Notes: generated by a model not told the origin, from the letters alone. A stretch of 64,000 bases of DNA from Oscillospiraceae bacterium (GCA_015068305.1 SVKV01000004.1:41915-105914); one strand, 5' to 3'; positions 53,515 through 61,922 are shown, counted from the first letter of the stretch. A program made the numbers and translations.

Positions 53515-54351
53515 ATGAGCAGAGCCGATGAACTGTACCGCCAGACTTGTCTGGATATTCTGAATAACGGTTTTTCCGATGAGCACCTGGAGGTCCGGCC
53601 CCGGTGGGCTGACGGCACCCCCGCCCACACCATCAAAAAGTTCGGTGTTGTCAACCGCTACAATCTGGCGGAAGAATTCCCCATCATGACCCTGCGCCGC
53701 ACCTACTGGAAATCTGCAGTGGATGAAATGCTGTGGATCTGGCAGAAGAAGTCCAACCGGGTCTGCGATCTGGGAAGCCATGTCTGGGACGAGTGGGCAG
53801 GTGAGGACGGAACCATCGGCAAGGCCTACGGCTATCAGCTGGGTGTGAAGTATCAGTTCCAGAATGGTGCGGAGCCCATGGACCAGGTGGACCGGGTGCT
53901 CTACGATCTGAAGCACAATCCCGCTTCCCGCCGGATCCTGACCAATATCTACAATTTCCAGGATCTGCATGAGATGAACCTGTATCCCTGCGCCTATTCC
54001 ATGACCTTCAATGTCACCGGCGATACCCTCAACGGTATCTTAAATCAGCGCTCCCAGGATATGCTCACCGCCAACAACTGGAATGTGGTCCAGTATGCTG
54101 TGCTGATGCACATGATGGCCCAGGTGTCGGGACTGAAGGTGGGCGAGCTGGTCCATGTGATCGCAGACTGCCATATCTATGACCGCCATATCCCCGCGGT
54201 AAAGGCCATGCTGGAGAATGAGGGCTTCGAGGCTCCCACTTTCAAGATGGATGAGAGCATCACCGATTTCTACCAGTTCACAAAGAACTCCTTCTCCATG
54301 GAAAACTACAAGTTCCATGAGTTCAAGTTCGATATCCCTATGGCAATCTAA
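53515..54351 (+). CDS. thyA: Thymidylate synthase
   Basis: Converts dUMP to dTMP using methylene-THF, releasing dihydrofolate. The 278-residue protein has the catalytic cysteine C159 in LYPCAYSM, followed by LNGILNQRSQDMLTANNWNV with the dUMP-binding Arg-Ser-Asp and Asn residues, and HVIADCHIYDRH. The active-site surroundings differ from E. coli ThyA (PPCH) but fit a clostridial subgroup. It is followed 9 nt later by folA, which recycles its product. Confidence 0.95.
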   Translation: MSRADELYRQTCLDILNNGFSDEHLEVRPRWADGTPAHTIKKFGVVNRYNLAEEFPIMTLRRTYWKSAVDEMLWIWQKKSNRVCDLGSHVWDEWAGEDGTIGKAYGYQLGVKYQFQNGAEPMDQVDRVLYDLKHNPASRRILTNIYNFQDLHEMNLYPCAYSMTFNVTGDTLNGILNQRSQDMLTANNWNVVQYAVLMHMMAQVSGLKVGELVHVIADCHIYDRHIPAVKAMLENEGFEAPTFKMDESITDFYQFTKNSFSMENYKFHEFKFDIPMAI

Positions 54352-54360
54352 GGTGACGAT

Positions 54361-54840
54361 ATGGATGCAATTGTAGCAGTATATGATGACTGGGGCATCG
54401 GCGCTGGCGGCACCCAGCCCGTGGCATTGAGCACGGACCGGAAATTCTTCCGGGAGACCACCCGGGGTGCTATGGTGATCGTTGGACGGCGCACCATCGA
54501 CGATTTCCCCGGAAAGAAACCTCTGCCCGGACGGGTGAACGTGGCCCTGACCCGGGGCGATGCAGAAATTCCCGGCTTTACCCTCTGCCACAGTCCGGAG
54601 GAAGCAGCAGAACTGGCAAAAGCGGCGGAGCGGGCATTTGTCATCGGCGGCGGAAGCATCTACCGCCAGATGCTTCCTTTCTGTGACAGGGCTTACGTGA
54701 CCAAGGTCCACGTGACGCCGGAATCCGATACGTTCTTCCCCAATCTGGATGAGGATGCTGACTGGGAACTGTCTGAAGTTTTGCAGTCCGGCGAGGAAAA
54801 CGGCATCGGCTATGAAATGTGCCTGTATACCAGAAAATAA
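54361..54840 (+). CDS. folA: Dihydrofolate reductase
   Basis: NADPH-dependent reduction of dihydrofolate to tetrahydrofolate; 159 residues, a normal length. It begins MDAIVAVYDDWGIGAGG and has the conserved acid in LSTDRKFFRETT, the VIVGRRTIDDFP motif and the NADPH-loop FVIGGGSIYRQMLPF. The gene forms an operon with thyA (9-nt gap), the natural trimethoprim-sensitive pair. Confidence 0.95.
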   Translation: MDAIVAVYDDWGIGAGGTQPVALSTDRKFFRETTRGAMVIVGRRTIDDFPGKKPLPGRVNVALTRGDAEIPGFTLCHSPEEAAELAKAAERAFVIGGGSIYRQMLPFCDRAYVTKVHVTPESDTFFPNLDEDADWELSEVLQSGEENGIGYEMCLYTRK

Positions 54841-54847
54841 GCAAAAG

Positions 54848-54878
54848 AAACCGACCTGTGAAATTCACAGGTCGGTTT
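54848..54878. terminator. Terminator between folA and ybjQ (convergent)
   Basis: A 13-bp stem (54848-54860 with 54866-54878), AAATT loop, T-run on the plus side; A-run on the other gives minus-strand function as well. Confidence 0.92.
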
Positions 54879-54887
54879 TTGTATAGA

Positions 54888-55205
54888 TTATTTGTTGACA
54901 AACTTCACGGCGGTGCCGTAGGCGATAACTTCGGCAGCACCCTGCATGACAGCAGCGGATGCATAGCGGATGTTCACGATGGCATCGGCACCCAGTGCCT
55001 CAGCTTCTGCAACCATTCTCTTTGTGGCGATCGCACGGGCTTCGTTCATCATTTCGTTATATGCCTTAAGCTCGCCACCAACAAGTGTTTTAAAACTTTG
55101 GGCAATATCCTTGCCGATGTGCTTGGAGTGAATGGTGCTTCCTTTTACGATGGACAGCATTTCCAGTTCCTTACCGCTGATGTAATCAGTATTTACTAAG
55201 ATCAT
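54888..55205 (-). CDS. YbjQ/UPF0145 family protein
   Basis: A 105-residue protein of the YbjQ (UPF0145, heavy-metal-binding-like) family, a dodecin-like pentamer-forming fold. Conserved stretches are IVKGSTIHSKHIGKDIAQSF, KAYNEMMNEARAIATKRM and GADAIVNIRYASAAVMQGAAEVIAYGTAV (quoted in parts as GADAIVNIRYASA and AAEVIAYGTAV). The ATG at 55205 follows AAAGGTG. Its start overlaps the end of the two-helix protein gene by 20 nt, so the two are co-translated. Function is not established. Confidence 0.9.
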   Translation of the reverse strand: MILVNTDYISGKELEMLSIVKGSTIHSKHIGKDIAQSFKTLVGGELKAYNEMMNEARAIATKRMVAEAEALGADAIVNIRYASAAVMQGAAEVIAYGTAVKFVNK

Positions 55206-55404
55206 CTTCCTCACCTTTCTTGATTTCGTGGATTCTTTCCATACAAACTTTAATCATGACGATTGAAAGCACAAAGGGAATAATACCCAGTGCATATTTC
55301 CAGATACCATTCAGCAATGATATCAGAAAACCAAAATAAGCGACATAATACAGCACCACAAACACGGTTACCAGAATTGGTGCCAACATTTTCTTTGATT
55401 TCAT
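55186..55404 (-). CDS. Small two-helix membrane protein
   Basis: A 72-residue protein with a basic start (MKSKKM), two membrane helices at about 7-29 and 34-52, and a charged cytoplasmic tail ERIHEIKKGEEDDLSKY. No family is recognised. It lies between the CPBP protease gene (21-nt gap) and ybjQ (20-nt overlap) on the same strand, so it is probably part of one operon running from sdpR to ybjQ. An accessory membrane partner is a reasonable guess. Confidence 0.75.
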   Translation of the reverse strand: MKSKKMLAPILVTVFVVLYYVAYFGFLISLLNGIWKYALGIIPFVLSIVMIKVCMERIHEIKKGEEDDLSKY

Positions 55405-55424
55405 ACAGTCACCTGTTTATGCCT

Positions 55425-56336
55425 TTATTCTTTGCTTTTGTTCAGATGAATTACCATGGGAATTGCCACCAGGATAAAGGGAATTAATCCGATGATACCG
55501 GTGGGGGCGGGACCCACAAAGGGATTGCCGCCGTCATAGGTGAAGTACATGCCGATTGCGGCGATGCCGTTGATGGCGCCGTGGGCCAGAATGGCAGGGA
55601 TGCAGCTGTTGGTTTTCAGCGTGATGTAGGACAGAAAAACGCCCAGCACGGTGCAGAATACGCACATCATGGCAATTCCTGCAAAGGGATAACCGGGATA
55701 ACCCATGCCATAGTTGTGGCCGATGATGGTCAGAGGCGCATGCCACAGACCCCAGATAATGCCGGTAACCAGCAGCATAGGGCCGGTGGGCAGCAGATTC
55801 TTCATCTTGGGCAGCAGATAGCCCCGCCAGCCCCATTCCTCACCGAAGCAGGTGACAAAGTTTAAAATGGGTGCAAGGAAGAATGCCTGGATACACTGCA
55901 CCAGCATCAATGTGCCGATGGGCATGGGCAGCGTTTCCATCGAAGCGCCGGTGGCTGCCAAGGTGGCGGTGAAATAGCTGAGACTGAGATCCAGATTATC
56001 CGGGAACATCAGAAAATAGATTCCCATTCCGGCAAAGGTCAGAATTCCGGGACCAAACCAGGCCAGCAGGTAGAACCGCAGGTTCTTTTTGAGGTTCGGT
56101 TTCAGCCATGCATTTTTGAAACCTTCCTGGGTGATCAGCCGGGTCAGGAAAACACCAATGGCGGGGAAGAACATGGCTGCAGCCACCAGAAGCTGGGTAG
56201 CAACAGCAGGAACACCGCTGAGCGTTTCGCCACTTGCGATGGGGTAGACCACAAGCAGGCAGTAAGCCCAAGTCAGCGCAAAGGTGACGATGATATAGAT
56301 AAGAATGCGCTTCAAATCCTGTTTCTTAGTTTCCAT
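55425..56336 (-). CDS. CPBP family intramembrane glutamic endopeptidase (ABI/CAAX protease-like)
   Basis: A 303-residue membrane protease of the Rce1/ABI family, about eight helices. Catalytic motifs are intact: EEWGWRG (166-172), LWHAP (197-201) and HGAIN (252-256). In Firmicutes, relatives process peptides or confer bacteriocin immunity. Its start overlaps the sdpI-like gene by 11 nt and GGAGG precedes it, so it belongs to the sdpR-sdpI operon. Substrate unknown. Confidence 0.9.
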   Translation of the reverse strand: METKKQDLKRILIYIIVTFALTWAYCLLVVYPIASGETLSGVPAVATQLLVAAAMFFPAIGVFLTRLITQEGFKNAWLKPNLKKNLRFYLLAWFGPGILTFAGMGIYFLMFPDNLDLSLSYFTATLAATGASMETLPMPIGTLMLVQCIQAFFLAPILNFVTCFGEEWGWRGYLLPKMKNLLPTGPMLLVTGIIWGLWHAPLTIIGHNYGMGYPGYPFAGIAMMCVFCTVLGVFLSYITLKTNSCIPAILAHGAINGIAAIGMYFTYDGGNPFVGPAPTGIIGLIPFILVAIPMVIHLNKSKE

Positions 56337-56979
56337 TTTTGTCCTCCTTTTCGTGGTTGCGGTAGTACAGATAAGAATAGATAGCGGGCAGGATCACCAT
56401 GGCTGCCAGAATGACCATTAGAAGCCAGAAATTGCCCCCAAATGCCGTAAGCATGGTCACAATGCCGCCGATGACCCACACCTTACCGCCGAAGCGGTGG
56501 GTGGCGTTCCAGTTTGCTTCGCTGGCGAAGGTCCAGGGCAGCTTGATGCCCATGGTGTAGGTCTGCTGGCACTTGGGCAGCCAGTTGCCAATGACAATAA
56601 ACAGGACACCCACCAACAGCGGCATGATGATTTCGATGGGTACGGAATAGCCCAGGGCCTGGGGATAGACCATGCAGCACAGGACCAGGCCGATGGCGGG
56701 GCAGATCCAAAGGGCAAGCTTCAGCATTTTGGGATTATAATTCCGGTACTTGGGATCTGCGGTGCAGGCAAGCAGGCAAACCCATTGAAGTGCCAGCATG
56801 AGGGCAGGCAGACCGAAAACCATGAAAGCCTTGCTGCTCCAGCTGTCCACTTCGCCGTGAATATCCCAGTGAGAGGGCATGGGGTCGGGCAGCTGATTCC
56901 ATAGCAAAAGACCCACAAGAACGGGAATCAGCAGCACCAGAGAGGTGATGATCAGCGTCTTCTTATACTTCTTAATCAT
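56326..56979 (-). CDS. SdpI/DUF1648-family membrane protein
   Basis: A 217-residue protein with about six helices. Residues 20-70 match DUF1648 (QLPDPMPSHWDIHGEVDSW), and the C-terminal half matches the SdpI domain with IKLPWTFASEANWNATHRFGGK (given in parts as IKLPWTFASEANW and THRFGGK), the conserved signature of SdpI. In Bacillus, SdpI is both an immunity protein against SdpC toxin and a sensor that sequesters SdpR. It overlaps sdpR by 8 nt and the CPBP gene by 11. No sdpC-like toxin gene was seen. Confidence 0.88.
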   Translation of the reverse strand: MIKKYKKTLIITSLVLLIPVLVGLLLWNQLPDPMPSHWDIHGEVDSWSSKAFMVFGLPALMLALQWVCLLACTADPKYRNYNPKMLKLALWICPAIGLVLCCMVYPQALGYSVPIEIIMPLLVGVLFIVIGNWLPKCQQTYTMGIKLPWTFASEANWNATHRFGGKVWVIGGIVTMLTAFGGNFWLLMVILAAMVILPAIYSYLYYRNHEKEDKNGN

Positions 56980-57253
56980 GGTCAGTTTCTCCTTTCAAAT
57001 CCTTAACCCAGAGCAGGATTTCCTCCAGCACGGAGGCGTTGAGGTCATAGTAGATGAATTTACCCTCCCGGGTGTCCCGGATCAGATCCGCTTCCTTCAG
57101 CACTGAAAGATGCCGGGAGATGGATGCACCGGTGACATCAAAATGGTCGCAGATTTCACCGGCGGACAGGCGTCCGGACTTCAGCAGATTCAGTATTTCC
57201 CGCCGGATGGGATCCGACAGGGCTTTCAGGGTGTTTTGTAAGCTCAATTTCAT
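56972..57253 (-). CDS. ArsR/SdpR-family transcriptional repressor
   Basis: A 93-residue winged helix regulator: LKALSDPIRREILNLLKSGRLSAGEICDHFDVTGASISRHLSVLKEADLI (given in parts as LKALSDPIRREILNLLKSG, GEICDHFDVTGASISRHLSV) is the ArsR-type DNA-binding domain. No ArsR metal-binding ELCVCDL cysteines are present, which fits SdpR. ATG at 57253 gives the usual length but AAAGGAG is only 2 nt away; the in-frame TTG two codons later has better spacing and may be the real start. It heads sdpR-sdpI-CPBP behind a palindromic operator and is thus likely autorepressed. Confidence 0.88.
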   Translation of the reverse strand: MKLSLQNTLKALSDPIRREILNLLKSGRLSAGEICDHFDVTGASISRHLSVLKEADLIRDTREGKFIYYDLNASVLEEILLWVKDLKGETDHD

Positions 57254-57259
57254 CACTCC

Positions 57260-57284
57260 TTTAACATTTAACCTAAATGTTAAA
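57260..57284. promoter_or_regulatory. Perfect palindromic operator of the sdpR operon
   Basis: An 11-bp perfect inverted repeat: TTTAACATTTA (57260-57270), ACC, TAAATGTTAAA (57274-57284). It covers the expected transcription start of the minus-strand promoter, the ideal place for repression. Confidence 0.8.
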
Positions 57285-57287
57285 TAT

Positions 57288-57316
57288 AATATATCATCAA
57301 AAATAATATATGTCAA
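57288..57316 (-). promoter_or_regulatory. sdpR operon promoter
   Basis: On the minus strand TTGACA (57311-57316), 17 nt, TATATT (57288-57293). It lies immediately upstream of the palindrome. Confidence 0.85.
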
Positions 57317-57390
57317 GAGAAAAAGAATCCAGGGAAGCAAAGCTCCCCCGGTGGCTATATTATACCACAAATCCCACTGCAGGACAAGAC

Positions 57391-57418
57391 TTGTACTTGA
57401 ATAGATAGATGGTAAAAT
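57391..57418 (+). promoter_or_regulatory. Candidate promoter of the 184-residue protein gene
   Basis: TTGTAC (57391-57396), 16 nt, TAAAAT (57413-57418). Confidence 0.5.
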
Positions 57419-57439
57419 GAAGGAAAAGGAGGGGATGTC

Positions 57440-57994
57440 ATGACCTATTATCATTGTTCACCCACTGCGGGTATCAAATTGTTGGAACCCCAAAGCCCCA
57501 AGCTTTTTACAAAACCTGCCGGAGTCTATATGGCCACGCTGCTGCCCATGGCGCTGATGTATGGCGTCCAGAACTATGAGTATACCTATGGCTACACACC
57601 GGGCAGGCAGATTCGCTTTGAAGAGTATTTCCCCAATGAGCTGGAGGTGCTCTACAAAGGTAAGTCCGCAAGCCTCTACATCTGCCGTCCCGAGGCGGTG
57701 GAGACCACCCGGATCCCAAACGAAGCGGTATCATGCAGACCTGTTCCGGTTCTGGAAGAAATCCGGATCCCGGATGTGTATGAGGCGCTTCTGGAACAGG
57801 AGCAGCTTGGTGCATTGTGCATTCGCCGCTACCATCAGCAGTCTGAGAAAATGCTGGAGTGGATCCGAAAAACGGAAACGGAGATCATTCTGGAAAAGAA
57901 TTTGCTGAGTAACCCCGGAGCCATGGCGGATTATTACCGCACCCATTACCCCGACAGCTGGGCAGACGCCAAAAAACAGCAGGCACTCATTTGA
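57440..57994 (+). CDS. Hypothetical protein (184 residues)
   Basis: I do not recognise a named family. The protein is soluble, rich in aromatic residues, with N-terminal YYHCSPTAGIKLLEPQSP, then VYMATLLPMALMYG, and a later IRRYHQQSEKMLEWIRKTE helix. The YYHxS start followed by a VYMAT segment loosely recalls the ADP-ribosyltransferase-like fold (His, then Tyr-x-x-Thr), but no catalytic glutamate motif was identified, so this is speculation. GGAGG is well placed before the ATG. It is divergent from sdpR and has its own terminator. Its codon use is like its neighbours. Confidence 0.7.
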   Translation: MTYYHCSPTAGIKLLEPQSPKLFTKPAGVYMATLLPMALMYGVQNYEYTYGYTPGRQIRFEEYFPNELEVLYKGKSASLYICRPEAVETTRIPNEAVSCRPVPVLEEIRIPDVYEALLEQEQLGALCIRRYHQQSEKMLEWIRKTETEIILEKNLLSNPGAMADYYRTHYPDSWADAKKQQALI

Positions 57995-58003
57995 GTGCCT
58001 GCT
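57978..58003. terminator. Terminator at the end of the 184-residue protein gene
   Basis: A 12-bp inverted repeat (57978-57989 with 57992-58003) contains the gene's TGA stop in its 3' arm. It lies between convergent genes and may also serve glpK. Confidence 0.75.
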
Positions 58004-58011
58004 TTCTTATA

Positions 58012-59505
58012 TCAGTCCTTAGCCCAGCCTTCCGTGCAGCGGACGGCCTTTTTCCAGCCTGCGATGCGCCGGGTTCGGTTTTCTTCGGTGATTTCCGGGG
58101 TGAAGGTGCGCTCCACCGCCCAGTTGTGTCGGATTTCATCGGTATTTGCCCAGTAGCCAACGGCAAGACCGGCTAAGTATGCCGCACCCATGGCGGTGGT
58201 CTCCACGCACTGGGGCCGCAGCACCGGTGCGCCGCAGATATCGGACTGGGTCTGAATCAGATAGTTATTGGCTGCCGCGCCGCCGTCCACCTTTAGCGCA
58301 GAAAGGGAAATGCCAGAGTCAGCCTCCATGGCGCTGAGCACATCGCTGACCTGGTAAGCCATGGAGTCCAGGGTCGCTCTGACAATATGATACTTGTTGA
58401 CGCCCCGGGTCAGGCCCACGATGGCGCCCCGGGCGTAGGCATCCCAATGGGGGGCGCCCAGGCCGGTGAAGGCAGGAACCACATAGCAGCCGTTGGTGTC
58501 GGCAACTTTTCTTGCCATATATTCAGAGTCAGCAGCGGACTCGATGAACCGCAGCTCGTCCCGGAGCCACTGGATGGCAGCACCGGCCACGAAAATAGAG
58601 CCTTCCAATGCATAGGTAACTTCGCCGTTTAAACCCCAGCCGATGGTGGTAACCAGACCGTTTTCGGAGAAAATGGGGGTGCGGCCGGTGTTCATCAGCA
58701 GGAAGGCACCGGTGCCGTAGGTACACTTGGAATCGCCGGGGGTGAAGCAGGCCTGACCGAAGAGGGCGGCCTGCTGGTCGCCGGCTGCACCGGCAATGGG
58801 AATGGGTGCGCCGAAGAGCAGGGCGTCGGTATGTCCATAGATGCAGCTGGAAGGCCTGGCCTCCGGCAGCATGGAGGCAGGAATCTCCAGCCGCGCCAGG
58901 ATTTCTTCGTCCCAGCTGAGGGTGTTGATGTTAAACAGCATGGTCCGGGAGGCATTGGAATAGTCCGTCACATGGACCTTGCCGCCGGTGAGCTTCCAGA
59001 TCAGCCAGGTTTCCACCGTGCCGAAGAGCAGTTCGCCCTTTTCTGCCAGGTCCCGGGCACCGGGGGTGTTTTCCAGAATCCAGCGGATCTTGGTGCCGGA
59101 GAAATAAGGGTCGATGACCAGACCTGTTTTCCGGCGGATGGAATCGGTCAATCCTTCCGCTGCCAGCTCATCGCAGAAGGCTGCGGTGCGGCGGCACTGC
59201 CAGACGATGGCGTTGCAGACAGGCTTGCCGGTGAACTTATTCCAGACGACAGTGGTTTCCCGCTGGTTTGTGATGCCGATGGCAGCAATATCGGCGGCAG
59301 TGGCACCGATATTGGCCATTGCCTGCTTGGCTACCTCCAGCTGGGTGGAGAAAATCTCGTCTGCATCGTGTTCGACCCAGCCGGGCTGGGGGAAAATCTG
59401 CGTAAATTCCTTCTGGGCGACGCTGCACACCTTTCCTGCCTTATCAAAAAGAATACAGCGGTTGGAGGTGGTGCCGGCATCCAGGGCCATGATGTACTTT
59501 GCCAT
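58012..59505 (-). CDS. glpK: Glycerol kinase
   Basis: FGGY-family kinase making sn-glycerol 3-phosphate from glycerol; 497 residues, standard length. It starts [18 protein letters not shown], with [29 protein letters not shown], the signature [13 protein letters not shown] and [19 protein letters not shown]. No glpF or glpD is next to it. In Firmicutes GlpK activity is often raised by HPr phosphorylation; HPr kinase is encoded at 38.6 kb. Confidence 0.97.
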   Translation of the reverse strand: MAKYIMALDAGTTSNRCILFDKAGKVCSVAQKEFTQIFPQPGWVEHDADEIFSTQLEVAKQAMANIGATAADIAAIGITNQRETTVVWNKFTGKPVCNAIVWQCRRTAAFCDELAAEGLTDSIRRKTGLVIDPYFSGTKIRWILENTPGARDLAEKGELLFGTVETWLIWKLTGGKVHVTDYSNASRTMLFNINTLSWDEEILARLEIPASMLPEARPSSCIYGHTDALLFGAPIPIAGAAGDQQAALFGQACFTPGDSKCTYGTGAFLLMNTGRTPIFSENGLVTTIGWGLNGEVTYALEGSIFVAGAAIQWLRDELRFIESAADSEYMARKVADTNGCYVVPAFTGLGAPHWDAYARGAIVGLTRGVNKYHIVRATLDSMAYQVSDVLSAMEADSGISLSALKVDGGAAANNYLIQTQSDICGAPVLRPQCVETTAMGAAYLAGLAVGYWANTDEIRHNWAVERTFTPEITEENRTRRIAGWKKAVRCTEGWAKD

Positions 59506-59532
59506 GATCGTAACTCCTTTGTGTTTTTGGAA

Positions 59533-59556
59533 AAGCCCCCTTTTGCAAGGGGGCTT
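59533..59556 (-). terminator. Terminator after the rhomboid-like gene
   Basis: A 10-bp stem (59533-59542 with 59547-59556) followed by TTTTCC on the minus strand, between this gene and glpK. Confidence 0.85.
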
Positions 59557-59560
59557 ACAG

Positions 59561-60427
59561 TTATTCTACGTGGGTATGGTTGCTGATATGGTCCTCGCAG
59601 TAGCAGAAATAGCCGTTGCATTTGGAGCAGTAACGGAACTCCAGCTCCGGATTGCTCACATCGGTACGGCCGCAGACGGTGCACCGGTGGGTGTAGCTGG
59701 GTTTTGCCTGCTGGACAGGTACTTTTTTAACTTCGATTTTGGCGAAGGGGACCACCTTGGGCTGGGCAGAAGGGGGTGCCTTCTTGAAGAACCGGGCAAT
59801 CTTGATCCGCCAGGAAAGGGGAATCACGTTCAGCACATCCTTGCCGAAGAACAGGAAGTAATTGGCAAGGGAGATGACGGAGAAGAGATTATAGGGGAAG
59901 GGATACACAATCAGACCGTAAATCACCATGGCAAGATCCACAAGGGCAAAGATCCAGGCCTTCACCGGGATGATGAAAAACAGCAGGAAGCCCGCATCGG
60001 GATACAGCGTTGCATAGCTGAGGAACAGGCTCAGATTCAGATAGGTCACATCTGCCCGGCCGCCGAAGAGCATGCAGTACACATCCATCATGATGATGCC
60101 GGTGAAATAGAACAGATTGAACCGCAGGGTTCCCCAGAGATGCTCCATGGCCCGGCCCAGGGAATAATAGCAGAAGAGCATCAGCGCCATCAGCAGAATG
60201 TTGTTATTGTAGAAGGTCAGGGGATAGGAAATCAGCCGCCAGATCTGGCCGTGGAGAATGGCATTGCGGTCGAAAACCAGAAGATTGTACAAAACGGTGC
60301 TCTGGGTGATGGAGGTGATCAGATACACCAGTCCGCAGCCCAGGGTAACATACAGCATCAGATTGGGAATACCCTTGTCCCGATTTTGAAAACAGAAACG
60401 CTCGAAGCGCCTGCGAAGATTCTTCAA
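59561..60427 (-). CDS. Rhomboid-like membrane protein with C-terminal zinc-binding region
   Basis: A 288-residue protein with about six helices in residues 20-210. Its layout resembles rhomboid/derlin proteins: an N-terminal basic region, the loop [14 protein letters not shown] after helix 1, and an [19 protein letters not shown] segment as in rhomboids. The GxSG catalytic serine and the late histidine are not visible, so it is probably an inactive pseudoprotease. The C-terminal tail (about 243-285) has Cys-rich pairs [22 protein letters not shown] and HTH that fit one or two zinc sites. Monocistronic. Function unknown. Confidence 0.75.
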   Translation of the reverse strand: MKNLRRRFERFCFQNRDKGIPNLMLYVTLGCGLVYLITSITQSTVLYNLLVFDRNAILHGQIWRLISYPLTFYNNNILLMALMLFCYYSLGRAMEHLWGTLRFNLFYFTGIIMMDVYCMLFGGRADVTYLNLSLFLSYATLYPDAGFLLFFIIPVKAWIFALVDLAMVIYGLIVYPFPYNLFSVISLANYFLFFGKDVLNVIPLSWRIKIARFFKKAPPSAQPKVVPFAKIEVKKVPVQQAKPSYTHRCTVCGRTDVSNPELEFRYCSKCNGYFCYCEDHISNHTHVE

Positions 60428-60531
60428 CGAACTTCACTCCTTATTGGAATATTAACCCCATTTTATCAGCTTTGCCTAAAAAAGTCTATAACCGAATTGT
60501 GAACTTTGGCATCAAAAACCGTCGAATTCTA

Positions 60532-60559
60532 TTGACAAACCAAAAGAAACTGTTATAAT
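60532..60559 (+). promoter_or_regulatory. metK promoter
   Basis: TTGACA (60532-60537), 16 nt, TATAAT (60554-60559): both full consensus. Confidence 0.88.
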
Positions 60560-60580
60560 CATCTGGCAACTGCATACAAG

Positions 60581-60673
60581 CCTTATCAAGAGCGGTGGAG
60601 GGAACGGCCCGATGAAACCCGGCAACCTGATGAAAATTAAGGTGCCAAATCCGGCGGCAAGACGAAAGATGAG
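60581..60673 (+). ncRNA. SAM-I (S-box) riboswitch aptamer
   Basis: The leader carries the S-box core: CCTTATCAAGAGCGGTGGAG at the 5' side, then CCCGATGAAACCCGGCAACC, AAGGTGCCAA, and the closing GATGAGG. P1 pairs the start CCTTATC with GATGAGG. SAM binding stabilises P1 and so frees the downstream terminator; metK is thus switched off by its product. Confidence 0.96.
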
Positions 60674-60717
60674 GATTCGATATAGACGCACATCGAATCT
60701 TCGGTGTGCGGTTTTTT
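60674..60717 (+). terminator. S-box expression platform: antiterminator/terminator pair
   Basis: Two exclusive structures: antiterminator GATTCGAT (60674-60681) with ATCGAATC (60692-60699), and terminator 60687-60695 with 60702-60710, followed by six Ts at 60712-60717. The antiterminator's 5' arm begins at the base of P1, the usual SAM-I mechanism. Confidence 0.9.
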
Positions 60718-60746
60718 ATTTCTTTAATCTCGAAAGGAAAACAAAC

Positions 60747-61892
60747 ATGGAAAAAAGACTCTTTACCTCCGAATGTGTCACCTGCGGTCATCCCGACAAG
60801 GTGGCGGATGCGGTCTCCGATGCAATTCTGGATGCCTGCCTGGCATCTGATCCTTCCTCCCGGGTGGCCTGTGAGACCATGGTAACCACCGATTTCTGCC
60901 TGATCTGCGGCGAAATCACCACCAAGGCAGAGGTGGATTACAAGGCGGTTGCCCGGGAAGCCATCCGTAAGATCGGCTATGTGTACCCCGGTGACGGCTT
61001 TGATGCCGATACCGTGGAAATCCAGTGCCGGATCCACACCCAGTCTGCAGACATCGCCCTGGGCACCAATGATGAAGTGGGCGGCGCCGGCGACCAGGGC
61101 ATGATGTTCGGCGGTGCCTGCAATCAGACCCCCGAACTGATGCCCCTGCCCATCGCCCTGGCACGGGCCCTTTCCAACCGGCTGACGGAGTGCGTCCGTT
61201 CCAATGATCTGCTCCGGGCCGACGGCAAGACCCAGGTTTCCATCGAGTATGACGAGGAAGGCCGGGTCATCGGTGTGGATACCGTGGTGGTATCCGTGAT
61301 GCACAGCGCAGATTTTGAGATCGAAGAGCTTCGCAAGTACATCCGTATGGGTGTCATTGCTCCGGTACTTGCCAAGTACGGCTTCGATATCAATGAGGTT
61401 GCCCATATCCACATCAACCCCACCGGTAATTTCGTCATCGGCGGCCCCAACGGCGACACGGGTCTGACCGGACGGAAGATCATCGTGGATACCTACGGCG
61501 GCTATTTCTCCCACGGCGGCGGCGCTTTCTCCGGCAAGGATCCCACCAAGGTGGACCGCAGCGGTGCCTACATGGCCCGGTATATGGCCAAGAATCTGGT
61601 GGCTGCCGGCCTTGCCGACCAGGTCCAGGTGCAGCTGGCCTATGCCATCGGTGTTGCCGAGCCTGTGTCCGTCCGGGTGGAAACCTACGGCACCGGTAAG
61701 ATCGCCGATGAGAAGATGACCGAGCTGCTGCGCAAAACCTGCGATCTGACTCCTGCGGGCATCATCCGTAAGCTGCAGCTGCGCCGTCCCATCTACTCTG
61801 TCACTGCCACCGAGGGCCATTTCGGCATTGCCGACCGCCCCTGGGAACAGACCGATATTGCGGAAAGACTGCGGGAACTGGCGGAAATCTGA
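60747..61892 (+). CDS. metK: S-adenosylmethionine synthetase
   Basis: Makes SAM from methionine and ATP. The 381-residue protein starts KRLFTSECVTCGHPDKVADAV (quoted in part: FTSECVTCGHPDKVAD) and shows GAGDQGMMFG, the ATP motif, and GGAFSGKDPTKVDRSGAY. The ATG at 60747 follows AAAGGA after the riboswitch terminator; a longer in-frame reading from 60612 lies inside the aptamer. Regulated by the S-box immediately upstream. Confidence 0.97.
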   Translation: MEKRLFTSECVTCGHPDKVADAVSDAILDACLASDPSSRVACETMVTTDFCLICGEITTKAEVDYKAVAREAIRKIGYVYPGDGFDADTVEIQCRIHTQSADIALGTNDEVGGAGDQGMMFGGACNQTPELMPLPIALARALSNRLTECVRSNDLLRADGKTQVSIEYDEEGRVIGVDTVVVSVMHSADFEIEELRKYIRMGVIAPVLAKYGFDINEVAHIHINPTGNFVIGGPNGDTGLTGRKIIVDTYGGYFSHGGGAFSGKDPTKVDRSGAYMARYMAKNLVAAGLADQVQVQLAYAIGVAEPVSVRVETYGTGKIADEKMTELLRKTCDLTPAGIIRKLQLRRPIYSVTATEGHFGIADRPWEQTDIAERLRELAEI

Positions 61893-61896
61893 TACA

Positions 61897-61922
61897 AAAA
61901 GCGGCGGATTTCCGCCGCTTTT
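61897..61922 (+). terminator. metK terminator
   Basis: A 12-bp inverted repeat (61897-61908 with 61911-61922), T-run at the end. Confidence 0.9.
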
